From JBJKRF01 sp046704785 (lineage in GTDB: Bacteria; Chloroflexota; Anaerolineae; Anaerolineales; Villigracilaceae): DNA of 41,706 bases. The notes under the pieces were generated by a model, which was not told the origin of the DNA, did no database searches, and saw only the letters and a list, made by a program, of their open reading frames with translations. The translations under genes and the position numbers were made by a program. Shown piece after piece: positions 1-8,955 of this stretch. The stretch covers positions 1 to 41,706 of the forward strand of contig JBJKRF010000067.1 in NCBI GenBank assembly GCA_046704785.1. The letters are read 5' to 3'. The first letter of the stretch is position 1; every line of letters starts with the position of its first letter.

Positions 1-251
1 GAGCCGTCATGTATCCCGAAAGAAACCGTTTGGGAGTGTTGCCTGGATAAAGTATACTGCCGAACTGGCAGGTCGAGAGGCCGTACAACGCATTGGAGAC
101 ACCCGCTTGCGTGGCAGTCCCGTGCTGCACCGTGGTCGCCGGTCAAATTGATGTGTTCAGTGGTGGCGAGGGGGAAAGGCGAAGACCCTGATGAGGAAGC
201 TAAGAATTTGAGTGACCGGGGCCTGCCGATTTCAATCCAAAGGAGAAGCAC
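1..251 (+). other. Non-coding left flank of an IS110-type element, possible bridge-RNA region
   Basis: This stretch precedes a truncated IS110-type transposase and has no convincing reading frame. It is GC-rich with short complementary segments. In IS110-family elements the non-coding left end upstream of the transposase is known to encode a structured bridge RNA that specifies target and donor DNA, and a stretch of this length is in the expected range. I see the position and the lack of coding, but I did not identify the loops or the element's terminal core, so the RNA assignment is inference. The window starts inside or near the element, so its left boundary is unknown. Confidence 0.3.
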
Positions 252-614
252 ATGAGAAGGAAAGGCAAACGCACGAAAGGGATCGAGCAGGCGCATCCAT
301 TTGCAGGGATGAGCAAGGTCAATGCGAATGCAGCCGGAGTGGACATTGGTGCTGAAGAGATCGTAGTGTGCGTGGCAGCAAACGAAAGCACCCAGTTGGT
401 CAGGGGTTTTGGGAATTACACGGTGGATTTGGAGGCGATTGCAGATTGGTTGAGTGAACACCAGGTCAAGACGGTGGCGATGGAGAGCACAGGGGTATAC
501 TGGATTCCGCTATTTGAGTTGCTGGAGCAACGGGGCTTTGAATGCCTGCTGATCAGTTCGCGCTCGTTGAGGAGGGTGGCAGGGCGGAAGGCCGAAGCCG
601 CGCGGAAACGGTAG
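252..614 (+). pseudogene. Truncated IS110-family DEDD transposase (N-terminal part)
   Basis: The 120 residues match the N-terminal RuvC-like half of IS110-family transposases. An ATG follows an AAAGGAGA ribosome site, then come a GVDIGAEE motif carrying the first catalytic Asp and an AMESTGVYWIPL motif carrying the catalytic Glu. The normal continuation (NARHLKNVPGRKTD-like, followed by the remaining catalytic Asp residues and the C-terminal Ser domain) is degraded: the frame reads SRSLRRVAGRKAEAARKR and stops. Full-length family members are roughly 320-420 residues, so about two thirds are missing. It cannot be an active recombinase. The flanking DNA to about 716 shows no recognisable remainder of the transposase. 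Confidence 0.8.
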
Positions 615-665
615 GCGGAAAACCAGGTCGAGAGCGCGCTGGCGGACATTTTGTGCGCGGCTTTT

Positions 666-716
666 GACCTGCCTCTCTTGTTCGTGCCATTTGGCACATC
701 CTGGAGATAGCAGGTC
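666..716. repeat. Nested inverted repeat downstream of the transposase fragment
   Basis: GACCTGC at 666-672 is complementary to GCAGGTC at 710-716. Inside them GTGCCA (684-689) pairs with TGGCAC (692-697) around a two-base loop. There is no T-run, so a terminator is unlikely. It could be the scar of an insertion-sequence end or a protein-binding palindrome in the 3' region of the minus-strand lipoprotein gene. Confidence 0.4.
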
Positions 717-744
717 ACCTCAAGCCGAATCGTTTTGCATCACA

Positions 745-1623
745 TCAAGGGCTTTTATATGAAATCAATTGTAGTGTTTCAGTGATCTTCTTGTTTCCTA
801 AACTCGTCTGGATTGTCTGTTTGACGATTCCAATACCGCGAGCCAAAGTATAGGCGTTCTGTAACGACGCGGTTGTACTGCCACTCCCATTTACTTGTAT
901 ATTGAGCGAAGTATCGTTCGAAAGACTAAGCCCTTTCAAGGTTCTTCCTTCGAATGTCACCGGATTTGTATCTAAGACGTGCCAGGTTTGGTCTACTTTC
1001 AGCGTACCGTTTGCGTTGATTCCCCCTGCCATTTGCATGGAGAATCCACCATTGATGGATAGATTCCATTTCGCATTGGGAACAAGTTCAGAGGCTGGCG
1101 GCAAGATGACCCCTTGCCCTTTAAGGTCTTTTAACGTAAGGTGCACTTGGCTGGTATCCATGGCGTTTAACGTAGCGAAATCGTAAGAAACGATCCCATC
1201 TTTTGCTGTACAGTCCCATTTGTAATCGATCTGAACGGCGCCACCCGGCGTTTGCATGACTGCGCTCATGTGCGCCGTAGCTGTTGTCAGGTCTCCCGTG
1301 ACCGATGTCACCGTCCATTGGAGGTTTTCGTTGGCCGGTTGGACTTTATAAGTCCAGGTTGCGCCTTGTTGCAACGGTAGATATGGATGGTCACAGGCGC
1401 TTTGTGGTGTCGCTGTGTTGTCATTTGCAGTCGCTATCGCAGGGACGGCTGTTTTGTCGACGCTAGGGGTTGCCGTGGGGGACGACCTTACTGGCGAACT
1501 GGTTGAAACGATTTTATTCGGGGTTTCCTGTGTGGGCGTTTGGCTGTTGTTTGTCCCTGAAGCGCAAGCAGACAATAAGATTGTCAGTGTCAACAATCCG
1601 GATAATAAACGCAATACTTTCAT
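745..1623 (-). CDS. Secreted lipoprotein with Ser/Thr/Pro linker and beta-rich domain
   Basis: The product is 292 residues. Its N-terminus is a lipoprotein signal peptide (MKVLRLLSGLLTLTILLSAC) with lipobox LSAC, predicting lipid attachment and export. A low-complexity Ser/Thr/Pro linker of about 65 residues follows. The remaining ~200 residues are rich in beta strands and Thr/Ser/Asn, and begin with CDHPYLPLQQGATWTYKV, which resembles the opening of outer-surface TapB/DUF3108-like domains. The resemblance is loose and no enzyme motif is visible. The start at 1623 is chosen over an upstream in-frame ATG because GGAGGA lies at the right spacing before it. It is a single gene with no co-oriented close neighbour. 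Function unknown; probably a surface-exposed binding or structural protein. Confidence 0.75.
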   Translation of the reverse strand: MKVLRLLSGLLTLTILLSACASGTNNSQTPTQETPNKIVSTSSPVRSSPTATPSVDKTAVPAIATANDNTATPQSACDHPYLPLQQGATWTYKVQPANENLQWTVTSVTGDLTTATAHMSAVMQTPGGAVQIDYKWDCTAKDGIVSYDFATLNAMDTSQVHLTLKDLKGQGVILPPASELVPNAKWNLSINGGFSMQMAGGINANGTLKVDQTWHVLDTNPVTFEGRTLKGLSLSNDTSLNIQVNGSGSTTASLQNAYTLARGIGIVKQTIQTSLGNKKITETLQLISYKSP

Positions 1624-1919
1624 GTTTTGATCCTCCAAATATTAATAAATTTATGGGCGATGACGCTACGACACCATCCTTTTCCCGAAAAGCGACTTTA
1701 AGCTTTACCAGTGCCGTTATCAAACACGAATCAAGCTGAAAAAGAGCTTACTGCTGATGAGTAATCTCTTTTGCCTTTGCGCAGGCGCGAGCAAAAATGC
1801 CATGATTGAACATGGATCGGTAGATCTCAGTGAGGCCCCCAGCCACTACCCAGATGGTTCACTGCAAATCAAAAAAACGCAAAGTTGGGCGAATGTCGCG
1901 TTGGAACCGTACGCGCTGT
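1624..1919. other. Intergenic region between the TPR protein and the lipoprotein
   Basis: This holds the 5' region of the lipoprotein gene and the 3' end of the TPR gene, both on the minus strand. Short imperfect inverted repeats occur around 1765-1795 and CTTTTCGGGAAAAG at 1679-1692, but neither has a clear T-tract. I see no supported gene, RNA or convincing promoter. Confidence 0.4.
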
Positions 1920-4226
1920 TCAGCTTTGAAGCTGTGCCAGCAGATTGCGATAGTCTTCCGCGTTGGGCGGATTCATGGTCAGGATGCGGTTGACGATATC
2001 GACTGCGCCAGCCTTATCACCCGTTTCCATCAACTTGTCCCCGATAGCGTCCAGTTGTTCGATGGCCTCGCTCGTCCGTCCCGCTTTGTAGAGCTGCTCC
2101 GCGAGGGTGCGCTGTAGGATGACTTGATCGCCATGTTCTTCGAGCAATTTCTCTACAAACGGGATGGTCTCCTCGCTGCGTTGGTTACTCTCCAGGTAGG
2201 CGATGAACGACTCCAGTTCGGCTTGGGCCTGTTGCGGTTGGGCCAGGTGAAAGTTCAGTTCGATGAGTTCCTTGCGGATATTGGCATCGTCGGGGCGCAG
2301 CGTGCGGATTTGTTCGTAGACTCGCAAAGCTTGGCGCCAGTCGAGCCGTTGCATGTCGATATCGGCCATGCGTTGTAGGATTTGCATACTCCAGGTGCGG
2401 TTGGCATTCGGCTGTTGTGCCAGGCGCAAAGCGGTCGTGTATGTTTTGCGGGCCATATCAAGTTCTGCAAGACGATAATACAAGTCTGCCAGGTCCATGT
2501 ACTCGGCGATGGCTTCGTCTACTTCACCACGTGCGGTCAACTGCTCGATCAGGCGTGTTCGCGCTGAGAAATCCATCGGGGCGAGCTGGATGATTTTCCT
2601 GAGCAGGTTCGTGGCCTGAGAAACTTCGCCACGTACGCTGTAGGAGCGCGCCACTACGTTGTATTTCGCAATGGCATCTTCTGTGAAGTTCTCGCGTACG
2701 AGCAGGTCTCCAACCAGGATGTGCAATGGTAAATAGTTAGGCGCGTAAACCAGGGCGTGGAAAGCTTCATCCATGGCGGAGCGCAGGTGATTGCCGCGCG
2801 CCAGTTGGTTGACACGGTTCATTGCGTCGATCACTTGGCTGGACTGCGCCTGAATCAAGATTTCGGCCAAGGGAAGAGTCTGCCCGCTTTCGGTCTTTGG
2901 CATTTCGTCGCGAGTCTTTACCAGGTATTGACGCCAGTTTGGCCGTACCAACATTTCGTCGATGTTAGTACAAATCTTCGTCAGTTGTTGCTCGTCGCTT
3001 TCGTCGTTGATGGACTCGATCAGGGGTTCGTAAAGCTGACGGATTATTTCCGCCTGTTCGACGTCTACGACAGAAACATCTGCGAGCTTCAAGGCCTCCA
3101 GGTATTCGATGGCTGCTTCCTTCGTTTTACCAACCCTATGCTGAACTTGCCCACTGATTAAACGGGCTGCCAGCGCATAGTCGTCATGTTTGATGGACTG
3201 TTGCAATAGGCGCAGCGTGCTTTCGACGCGTTCCCCATTTGCGCGTAACAAGGCCAGGTCGAAGTACGCCGCCGGATGACTGAATCCGTTTTCGATGGCG
3301 TGGTCGATCTCGTCTGCGGCGACATTGTTCTGATTCTTCATTTGGGCGTCGATTGCCTGACTCAAATGCAATAGAATCTTGGTTTGTTCCGCCTGCCCTG
3401 TCAGTTGCCCGGTACCGCGCACGATGGCCTGCAAGCCACGCCGCGCTTGAGCCTCACTACTGTCGTCAGACAGATCGAAGAGCACCTCTGCCAGCACTTT
3501 GAGCGCTTTCTGCCGCGCTTCGTTGATCGGGTCGGGACTCTCTTTGATAGGCTCTTTGGGACTTTCCAATTCTTTGACGGCTGCCATTCGCAATGGGCCG
3601 GTGCCACCCTTGGGCCGCATCGGTTTGGGAAGCAGCTTGCCGGCGTTCATCAGGGCAAGCGCTTGTTTGGCCTCCGTACTTTCCGGATCAATTTGCAAGG
3701 CATGTTGCAGAATCGCGCGCGCTTTTTCCGGATTTCCGCTGTTTTGAAAAATGCTCGCTGTTGCAATGTATTCATTGATCGCTTGCTTGATTGCGCCCGT
3801 CTTTTCATGGACAAGCGCCAGCCGCGAGCGTGCGTTGATATTTTCGGGGTTGAGTTGCACTACCCGCAGCCAGTTCTCCGTGGCTTTTTCCACCTCGCGT
3901 GCCTTGAGGTACAGTTCGGCGGCGCGCAAAGCAGCCTGGATCGCTTCGTTCAGGTCACCGAGACGTTCGTGCAGCAGGGCAATTTTTTCGAAAGGGATGG
4001 GATCGTCAGGAGAGAGTTGGGCCGCCTGGATATAGGTCTTGAGCGACTCATCATATTTTTGGAGTTGGTATAGCGCCAGCGCGTAGCTGTTGAGCGCTTT
4101 CGCATTATCGGGAAACTCGTCGATTGCTTTCTGGTAAGCAAGCGCCGCCCGGTCCCACATCTGATCCCAGGCAGCCGAGTGCCCGTCGTTCATTGCTTTT
4201 TGAAAAACATCTTCGCGTCCTGGCAT
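1920..4226 (-). CDS. Large tetratricopeptide-repeat protein
   Basis: The 768-residue protein is almost entirely alpha-helical with repeated TPR signatures. The N-terminal block, about residues 20-215, shows classic units (AKALNSYALALYQLQKYDES; PEKARAILQHALQIDPES). A charged linker, PKPMRPKGG, sits near 205, and further repeat blocks run to the C-terminus, including LAPMDFSARTRLIEQLTARG and ending in MNPPNAEDYRNLLAQL. There is no signal peptide and no catalytic domain, so it is probably a cytoplasmic protein-interaction scaffold. It begins 66 bases after the stop of polA on the same strand with no intervening terminator, so co-transcription is possible. The Shine-Dalgarno is weak (GACGAG). Its partner is unknown. 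Confidence 0.85.
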   Translation of the reverse strand: MPGREDVFQKAMNDGHSAAWDQMWDRAALAYQKAIDEFPDNAKALNSYALALYQLQKYDESLKTYIQAAQLSPDDPIPFEKIALLHERLGDLNEAIQAALRAAELYLKAREVEKATENWLRVVQLNPENINARSRLALVHEKTGAIKQAINEYIATASIFQNSGNPEKARAILQHALQIDPESTEAKQALALMNAGKLLPKPMRPKGGTGPLRMAAVKELESPKEPIKESPDPINEARQKALKVLAEVLFDLSDDSSEAQARRGLQAIVRGTGQLTGQAEQTKILLHLSQAIDAQMKNQNNVAADEIDHAIENGFSHPAAYFDLALLRANGERVESTLRLLQQSIKHDDYALAARLISGQVQHRVGKTKEAAIEYLEALKLADVSVVDVEQAEIIRQLYEPLIESINDESDEQQLTKICTNIDEMLVRPNWRQYLVKTRDEMPKTESGQTLPLAEILIQAQSSQVIDAMNRVNQLARGNHLRSAMDEAFHALVYAPNYLPLHILVGDLLVRENFTEDAIAKYNVVARSYSVRGEVSQATNLLRKIIQLAPMDFSARTRLIEQLTARGEVDEAIAEYMDLADLYYRLAELDMARKTYTTALRLAQQPNANRTWSMQILQRMADIDMQRLDWRQALRVYEQIRTLRPDDANIRKELIELNFHLAQPQQAQAELESFIAYLESNQRSEETIPFVEKLLEEHGDQVILQRTLAEQLYKAGRTSEAIEQLDAIGDKLMETGDKAGAVDIVNRILTMNPPNAEDYRNLLAQLQS

Positions 4227-4292
4227 GTTTGCTCGTCAAAATTCGGTTTCAGAAATGGTTGGTTACTCTCGGATGGTTTCCCGACGAACTGC

Positions 4293-7124
4293 TTATTTAG
4301 TGTCCAGAACTTGCATTTCGCCCCAGTGAACTCCCCAACGTGCTTCTGTCGAAAGCGGAATGCTCATCGGGTAAGCCTCTTCCATCACCTTTTGGACGGT
4401 GCGCGCGGTCGTTTCCAGCTCATCCTGCGGACATTCTATCACAATCTCGTCGTGTACTTGCAGGAGCATTTGCCCGTGCAGTCCGGCTTGTTGGAGCGCG
4501 GATGGGATGTGCAACATGGCGATCTTCATAATGTCTGCAGCGGTGCCCTGGATAGGCGAGTTGATGGCTTCGCGCTCCTCGCGGTTACGGATGACCTGGC
4601 TGGGTGGATTCTTGAGCATTGGGAAATAGCGCCGACGCCCCAGCAGCGTTTCGACGTAGCCTTGTTCGTGCGCCAGGCGTTTCGTCTCTTCGATGGAACG
4701 TTGGATGGCCGGAAAGCGCTCGAAATACGCTTTGACGAAGCGCTCCGCCTCGGCCAGGGTCAATTCCGTCGAACGGGTCAACCCAAAGGCCGACATCCCG
4801 TAAATCAGGCCAAAGTTGATCGCTTTGGCGTGACGGCGCATCTCCTTGGTCACCTCCGCCAGCGGCACGCCGTAAATTGCGGCAGCGGTGGTGGCGTGAA
4901 TATCCTGCCCGGCGCGGAAAGCGGACAGCATGGCCTCGTCTCCGGCAACGTGCGCTACAATGCGTAACTCCACCTGCGAATAGTCCACCGAAAGCAGCAC
5001 GTTGCCGCTTTCGGTGATGAACCCGTTGCGCACGCGGCGCCCGGTTTCGGTGCGGGTGGGGATGTTTTGCAGGTTGGGGTTCGAGGAGGACAGGCGTCCC
5101 GTCACGGCGCCGACCTGACTGTAGGAGGTGTGGACGCGCCCGGTCGAGGGGTCCACGGCGGCGGGCAGGGCGTCCACGTAGGTTGACTTCAGTTTCGATA
5201 GTTCGCGATGCTCCAGCACCATATCCACCACCGCGTGTTGCCCGCGCATCTCCTCCAACACGTCTGCAGCCGTGGAATAGTTGCCGCTGGCAGTCTTGCG
5301 CCCACGGTCGGGCGGCGTCAGGTGCAGGCGGTTGAAGAGCACATCCGATAACTGTTGCGTGGAGTTGACGTTGAAAACCTTCCCCACCGCATCGTAAATC
5401 TGCTTCTCGATCTCCGCCATACGTCCGCTGAGTTCTTTGGAGAAACTGTGGAAAAAGTCCAGGTCCAGGCGGACGCCGTTCATCTCCATGCCGGCCAAGA
5501 CCGGGACGAGCGGCATCTCGATTTCCTCGAAAAGCTTGAGGCCGTTGACCTGTTTGAGTTCGGCCTCCAGCAGCGGTTTGAGCCGCAGGCAGATTTCCGC
5601 ATCGGCGGCGGCGTATGGCGCAACCGCCTCCACCGGCACATCGGCCATCGAAAGCTGGTTTTTGCCCTTGCCGATCAGCGCCTCGATGTGCGTCATCTCT
5701 TCTCCCAGCCGCGCCAACGCCAGATTCTTCAGCCCAAGGTTGCGCGACGAAGGATTGATGATCCATTCTGCGATCATGGTGTCAAATGAAAGCGGTACCA
5801 CTTTCAGGCCCTGACGCGCCAGAATTAGATAATCATATTTAACGTTGTGCCCAATTTTGGAAATGTGGGGATCGGTCAGTGCTACCGTTAAAGCGGCGAT
5901 GACCTGTTCGAGCGGCAGATTCTGCCCTGCGGTATGCCCCACCGGAACATACCACCCTTTACCGGCCTCCGTCGCTAACGAGATTCCCACGACCTCGGCG
6001 CGCATCTCCTCGGTGGAGGTGGTTTCCGTGTCGAAGGAGATGCAGTCGGCCTTTTGGAGCGCTGCCGCCAGACGGTTGAGTTTTTCCGTTGTATCGACGA
6101 TTTCGGTCTCCGGGCCGCTGACGGGGTGCGTCAGCTGTAACACTGGCGCAGGCGCGCTCTCGCCGAAGAGCGGTAGTTGGCCGCCGGACGGCGCGCGCCG
6201 TCGGACGACGGCGGCCTGGGGCGCAGCAACACGTCCGCTTTTTTCGGCAGTGGGACTCAGCGCCTGGATGCGCGGAATCAAGGAGCGAAACTCCAGCTCC
6301 TGGAAGATCTGTTCGATTCGGGCCGGATCGTAACGATCGATGTGGGCCTGTTCCAGGTCGAGTTTGATGTCCAGGTCGGTGTGAATGGCTGCCAGGTTGT
6401 GACTCATCCGGGCAGAGTCGCGCCCTTGCTCAAGCTTGGTCTTGACCGCCGATTTGAGTTCATCCAGGTGAGAATAAATATTTTCCAGTGTGCCGTATTG
6501 CTCGAATAACGCCCGGGCGGTCTTTTCTCCAATGCCTTTTACGCCGGGAATATTATCGGACGAATCGCCTACCAGCGCTTTGTAGTCCACCACCTGATCG
6601 GGACGCACGCCGAAGTATTCCTTGACCGACTCCGGCGTGGCAAAATCCTGGTCTTTTCCGGCCAGATATACGATCAGGCGTTCGCCGACCAGTTGCAGCA
6701 GATCGCGGTCGCCGGTGATAATCTTGACGCCCAGCCCCTGCGCAACGGCCTGTTTTGCCACCGAGCCAAGCACATCGTCGGCCTCGTAGCCTTCCATCTC
6801 CAGGCGCGGAATGTTGAAAGAGTCGACCAGTTGGCGAATCCGTTCGATCTGCACGCGCAGGTCGTCGGGCATTTTGGCGCGCGTTCCCTTATAGTTCGGG
6901 AAAATCTGGTCGCGGAAGGTTTTACCCGTGTCGAACGCGACGGCCAGGTAATCGGGGCGGTCCTTCTCCAGAATGCGCAGCAACTCGACGGCGAAGCCGT
7001 AGGTGCCGGCGGTGGGCTCTCCCTGGCTGTTCTGCCAGCGCCCGGCGCCTGCACCCCCCGTCAGGGCGAAGTATTTTCGATAGGCGAGCGCATGTCCATC
7101 GATCAGGTAAAGAGTAGGCGGCAT
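4293..7124 (-). CDS. polA: DNA polymerase I
   Basis: The 943-residue enzyme has all three activities of family A polymerases. The N-terminal 5'-3' exonuclease/flap domain (about 1-290) starts TLYLIDGHALAYR and includes EGYEADDVLG, ITGDRDLLQL and GDSSDNIPGVKGIG. The 3'-5' proofreading domain looks active: D365-x-E367 in FDTETT, then IGHNVKYD and YAAADAEICL. The polymerase domain carries motif A DYSQVELRI, motif B RRHAKAINFGLIYG and motif C QVHDEI. It fills gaps in repair and Okazaki processing. An upstream in-frame ATG at 7241 would add 39 atypical residues and run the gene through a terminator hairpin, so the ATG at 7124 (MPPTLYLID) is preferred. The gene therefore needs its own promoter between 7125 and 7195; none is clear. 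The TPR gene follows. Confidence 0.97.
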   Translation of the reverse strand: MPPTLYLIDGHALAYRKYFALTGGAGAGRWQNSQGEPTAGTYGFAVELLRILEKDRPDYLAVAFDTGKTFRDQIFPNYKGTRAKMPDDLRVQIERIRQLVDSFNIPRLEMEGYEADDVLGSVAKQAVAQGLGVKIITGDRDLLQLVGERLIVYLAGKDQDFATPESVKEYFGVRPDQVVDYKALVGDSSDNIPGVKGIGEKTARALFEQYGTLENIYSHLDELKSAVKTKLEQGRDSARMSHNLAAIHTDLDIKLDLEQAHIDRYDPARIEQIFQELEFRSLIPRIQALSPTAEKSGRVAAPQAAVVRRRAPSGGQLPLFGESAPAPVLQLTHPVSGPETEIVDTTEKLNRLAAALQKADCISFDTETTSTEEMRAEVVGISLATEAGKGWYVPVGHTAGQNLPLEQVIAALTVALTDPHISKIGHNVKYDYLILARQGLKVVPLSFDTMIAEWIINPSSRNLGLKNLALARLGEEMTHIEALIGKGKNQLSMADVPVEAVAPYAAADAEICLRLKPLLEAELKQVNGLKLFEEIEMPLVPVLAGMEMNGVRLDLDFFHSFSKELSGRMAEIEKQIYDAVGKVFNVNSTQQLSDVLFNRLHLTPPDRGRKTASGNYSTAADVLEEMRGQHAVVDMVLEHRELSKLKSTYVDALPAAVDPSTGRVHTSYSQVGAVTGRLSSSNPNLQNIPTRTETGRRVRNGFITESGNVLLSVDYSQVELRIVAHVAGDEAMLSAFRAGQDIHATTAAAIYGVPLAEVTKEMRRHAKAINFGLIYGMSAFGLTRSTELTLAEAERFVKAYFERFPAIQRSIEETKRLAHEQGYVETLLGRRRYFPMLKNPPSQVIRNREEREAINSPIQGTAADIMKIAMLHIPSALQQAGLHGQMLLQVHDEIVIECPQDELETTARTVQKVMEEAYPMSIPLSTEARWGVHWGEMQVLDTK

Positions 7125-7195
7125 GATATTAATGTACCATAGAAAGCCAAAAATAGTTCGGCGCGGTTCTTTGGGATTCCCCGTGGTCAGGGGCC

Positions 7196-7234
7196 GATAA
7201 AAAACACAGGACACGTGGTTGACGTGTCCTGTGT
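7196..7234 (-). terminator. Rho-independent terminator of the receiver/roadblock/Y1-like gene
   Basis: The stem has 13 perfect pairs (7204-7216 with 7222-7234) and a five-base loop. On the minus strand it is followed by a run of T residues (A-run 7199-7204 on plus). It lies 17 bases beyond the stop codon at 7252 and separates that gene from polA. Confidence 0.88.
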
Positions 7235-7251
7235 ATAACATCTCTGGAATG

Positions 7252-8955
7252 TCAGTGGTGTTCGATGCCCTGGCGGTGGCGCGTTTGTTTGATGAAATCG
7301 CGCACCAGTTTCGGGGGGTGGGGTTCCGAACTGCCCATGATCAAATAACCGGGGGCCCAGAAATCTCCGGAAGGGTTCTCGACCTTGAAGCGTGGAAAAT
7401 CCGAAAAGATACGCTCAGACGTTTGCTGGCGGACGATGCGCATGATATAGCCCGGCGCCGTCGATGGCGGCACGCGCACTACCCATTGCAGATATTCCGG
7501 GCGAATGGAGAAATGTTCCAACCGCCAGCCAAACGCCACACAGACCTGTGGAATCCATTCGGTAACGCGGTCGGCCAAATCGCCAACCAGGTGGTGCGTA
7601 TCGAAACGCGGAATCAGCAGGCAGGCGTAGCTGAGATTGACGAGCGCAGGCGAGGCCGGTTCCAACAAGATGCGGTGAGCCACTTCCGTGACCGACTCCG
7701 TGCTGGAAGGACGCGTCTCGATCATGGATTGCGTGTCTTCCTTGGAAAGTTCCTGTCGGCGCGTGGCGGCCATATCTGAGGGGACGTGTACGCGAGTCTT
7801 TGCCATCTCTTTCAGATCGACGTCGAGTTCGTCGGGCGTTGGCTCGCTTTCGGTTTTTTTGTCCGACTCGATGCTCATATACGACGAACTGATTCGAACT
7901 GCCGGAGAGGTCTCCTGGCTGAAATTGGTTGGCATGTACACGGCCCGTTTGTCCGGCGGTGCTATCGGCTGGGATGGCGAGGATTGGGTCGCTTTTTCTC
8001 CGGGTGGATTCTCCTCCCATGGAAGCGTAATACGTTGCGAGGAGGCCATCCGTTTTTCCGGTATCGGGGATGGAATATCTCCCAGCAGGTCGGAGATGGG
8101 CGGCAAATCTTCGTCGTTTTCTTCTGCCGGGCCGAAGTCTGAGAGGGACGCTTGTGCTTGTTGATTTTTGTTATCGAAGCCACCATCCGCCAGGGTGCGT
8201 ACCAGTTTCCCCGCCTGGGTTCGGATGGTGCTGAACGGCGTCTCTGCGTCAAAGACCAGCGCCAGAATCATGTTGGTGGAAAGCTTGGTGGCGTACAACA
8301 TGTGTTGCGCTTCTGTCGATTGCAGCCGTACAAAGCGCAGCAAATCGCTCTGTGCTTGTTCGTCCCAATAACGCCGGATGGAACGGGCCAGCTCTTCGGC
8401 AGCTTCGCGCGAAAGTTGCCCGGCATACGCCCACAGCTCGTCCTGACGGGTGATGAGGGCTGCCTGGGCCGATGACTCGAGCGTCAGACGGGTCAGATGC
8501 TGGGCCGCTTTGGAGACATCTTTGAGCCACATCAGGCGCGAGGTCTCGGCCAGAATTTTTTCTGGAATGGGAGAAGCAGATATCGTTTCCCTGGTTTCAG
8601 ATGGAACTGCTTTTTTTAAGTATTTCTGCAATTCGGGGATGGAGATCGGTTTGGTGAGTGTCGCCAATGGAGAGATGCGCCCGGTATCTCTTTCCTGGCC
8701 GGAACGCATAACGAAGATGAATTGAATATCTTCTTTGATCTGTTGTAGCGCATACCCCACATCGACGACGGAAATATCGATGTCATTCAGTTCAGCATCC
8801 AGGATCGCAAGGGGGCAGTTTGCTTTGCGAACATAACGAATGGCTTCGGAGAAGTCCGCAGTCACGAAGATATCATGCGTTTCACTATTCAGGCTCTTTC
8901 GAATGAGCCCGCCGAAACTGGCCTGAGGCGTGACGACAAGCAATGGGACTGTCAT
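7252..8955 (-). CDS. Receiver - roadblock-like - inactive IS200/Y1 transposase-like fusion protein
   Basis: The protein has 567 residues. Residues 1-118 form a response-regulator receiver fold: LAILDAEL supplies the phospho-acceptor Asp and TLTKPIS the conserved Lys. Residues ~135-250 resemble a roadblock/LC7 domain, with AALITRQDELWAYAGQ and MILALVFDAETPFSTIRTQ. A disordered acidic/Pro/Ser linker covers ~250-430. Residues ~438-560 follow IS200/IS605 Y1 (HUH) transposases segment by segment: YACLLIPRF, FGWRLEHFSIRPEYLQWVV, IVRQQTSERIFSDFPRF, FWAPGYLI, VRDFIKQ. The metal-binding HUH triplet is YLQ (488-490) and the catalytic Tyr is F554, so nicking activity should be absent. This suggests a domesticated nucleic-acid-binding or dimerisation module in a signalling protein. 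Start at 8955 because the receiver fold begins there; the upstream extension is atypical. Receiver is confident, roadblock moderate, Y1 likeness fairly strong. Confidence 0.75.
   Translation of the reverse strand: MTVPLLVVTPQASFGGLIRKSLNSETHDIFVTADFSEAIRYVRKANCPLAILDAELNDIDISVVDVGYALQQIKEDIQFIFVMRSGQERDTGRISPLATLTKPISIPELQKYLKKAVPSETRETISASPIPEKILAETSRLMWLKDVSKAAQHLTRLTLESSAQAALITRQDELWAYAGQLSREAAEELARSIRRYWDEQAQSDLLRFVRLQSTEAQHMLYATKLSTNMILALVFDAETPFSTIRTQAGKLVRTLADGGFDNKNQQAQASLSDFGPAEENDEDLPPISDLLGDIPSPIPEKRMASSQRITLPWEENPPGEKATQSSPSQPIAPPDKRAVYMPTNFSQETSPAVRISSSYMSIESDKKTESEPTPDELDVDLKEMAKTRVHVPSDMAATRRQELSKEDTQSMIETRPSSTESVTEVAHRILLEPASPALVNLSYACLLIPRFDTHHLVGDLADRVTEWIPQVCVAFGWRLEHFSIRPEYLQWVVRVPPSTAPGYIMRIVRQQTSERIFSDFPRFKVENPSGDFWAPGYLIMGSSEPHPPKLVRDFIKQTRHRQGIEHH

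Noticed and set aside
4585..5766. A 393-codon minus-strand frame inside polA
   Set aside because: Arg/Gly/Ala-rich out-of-frame reading of a well supported gene on the same strand.
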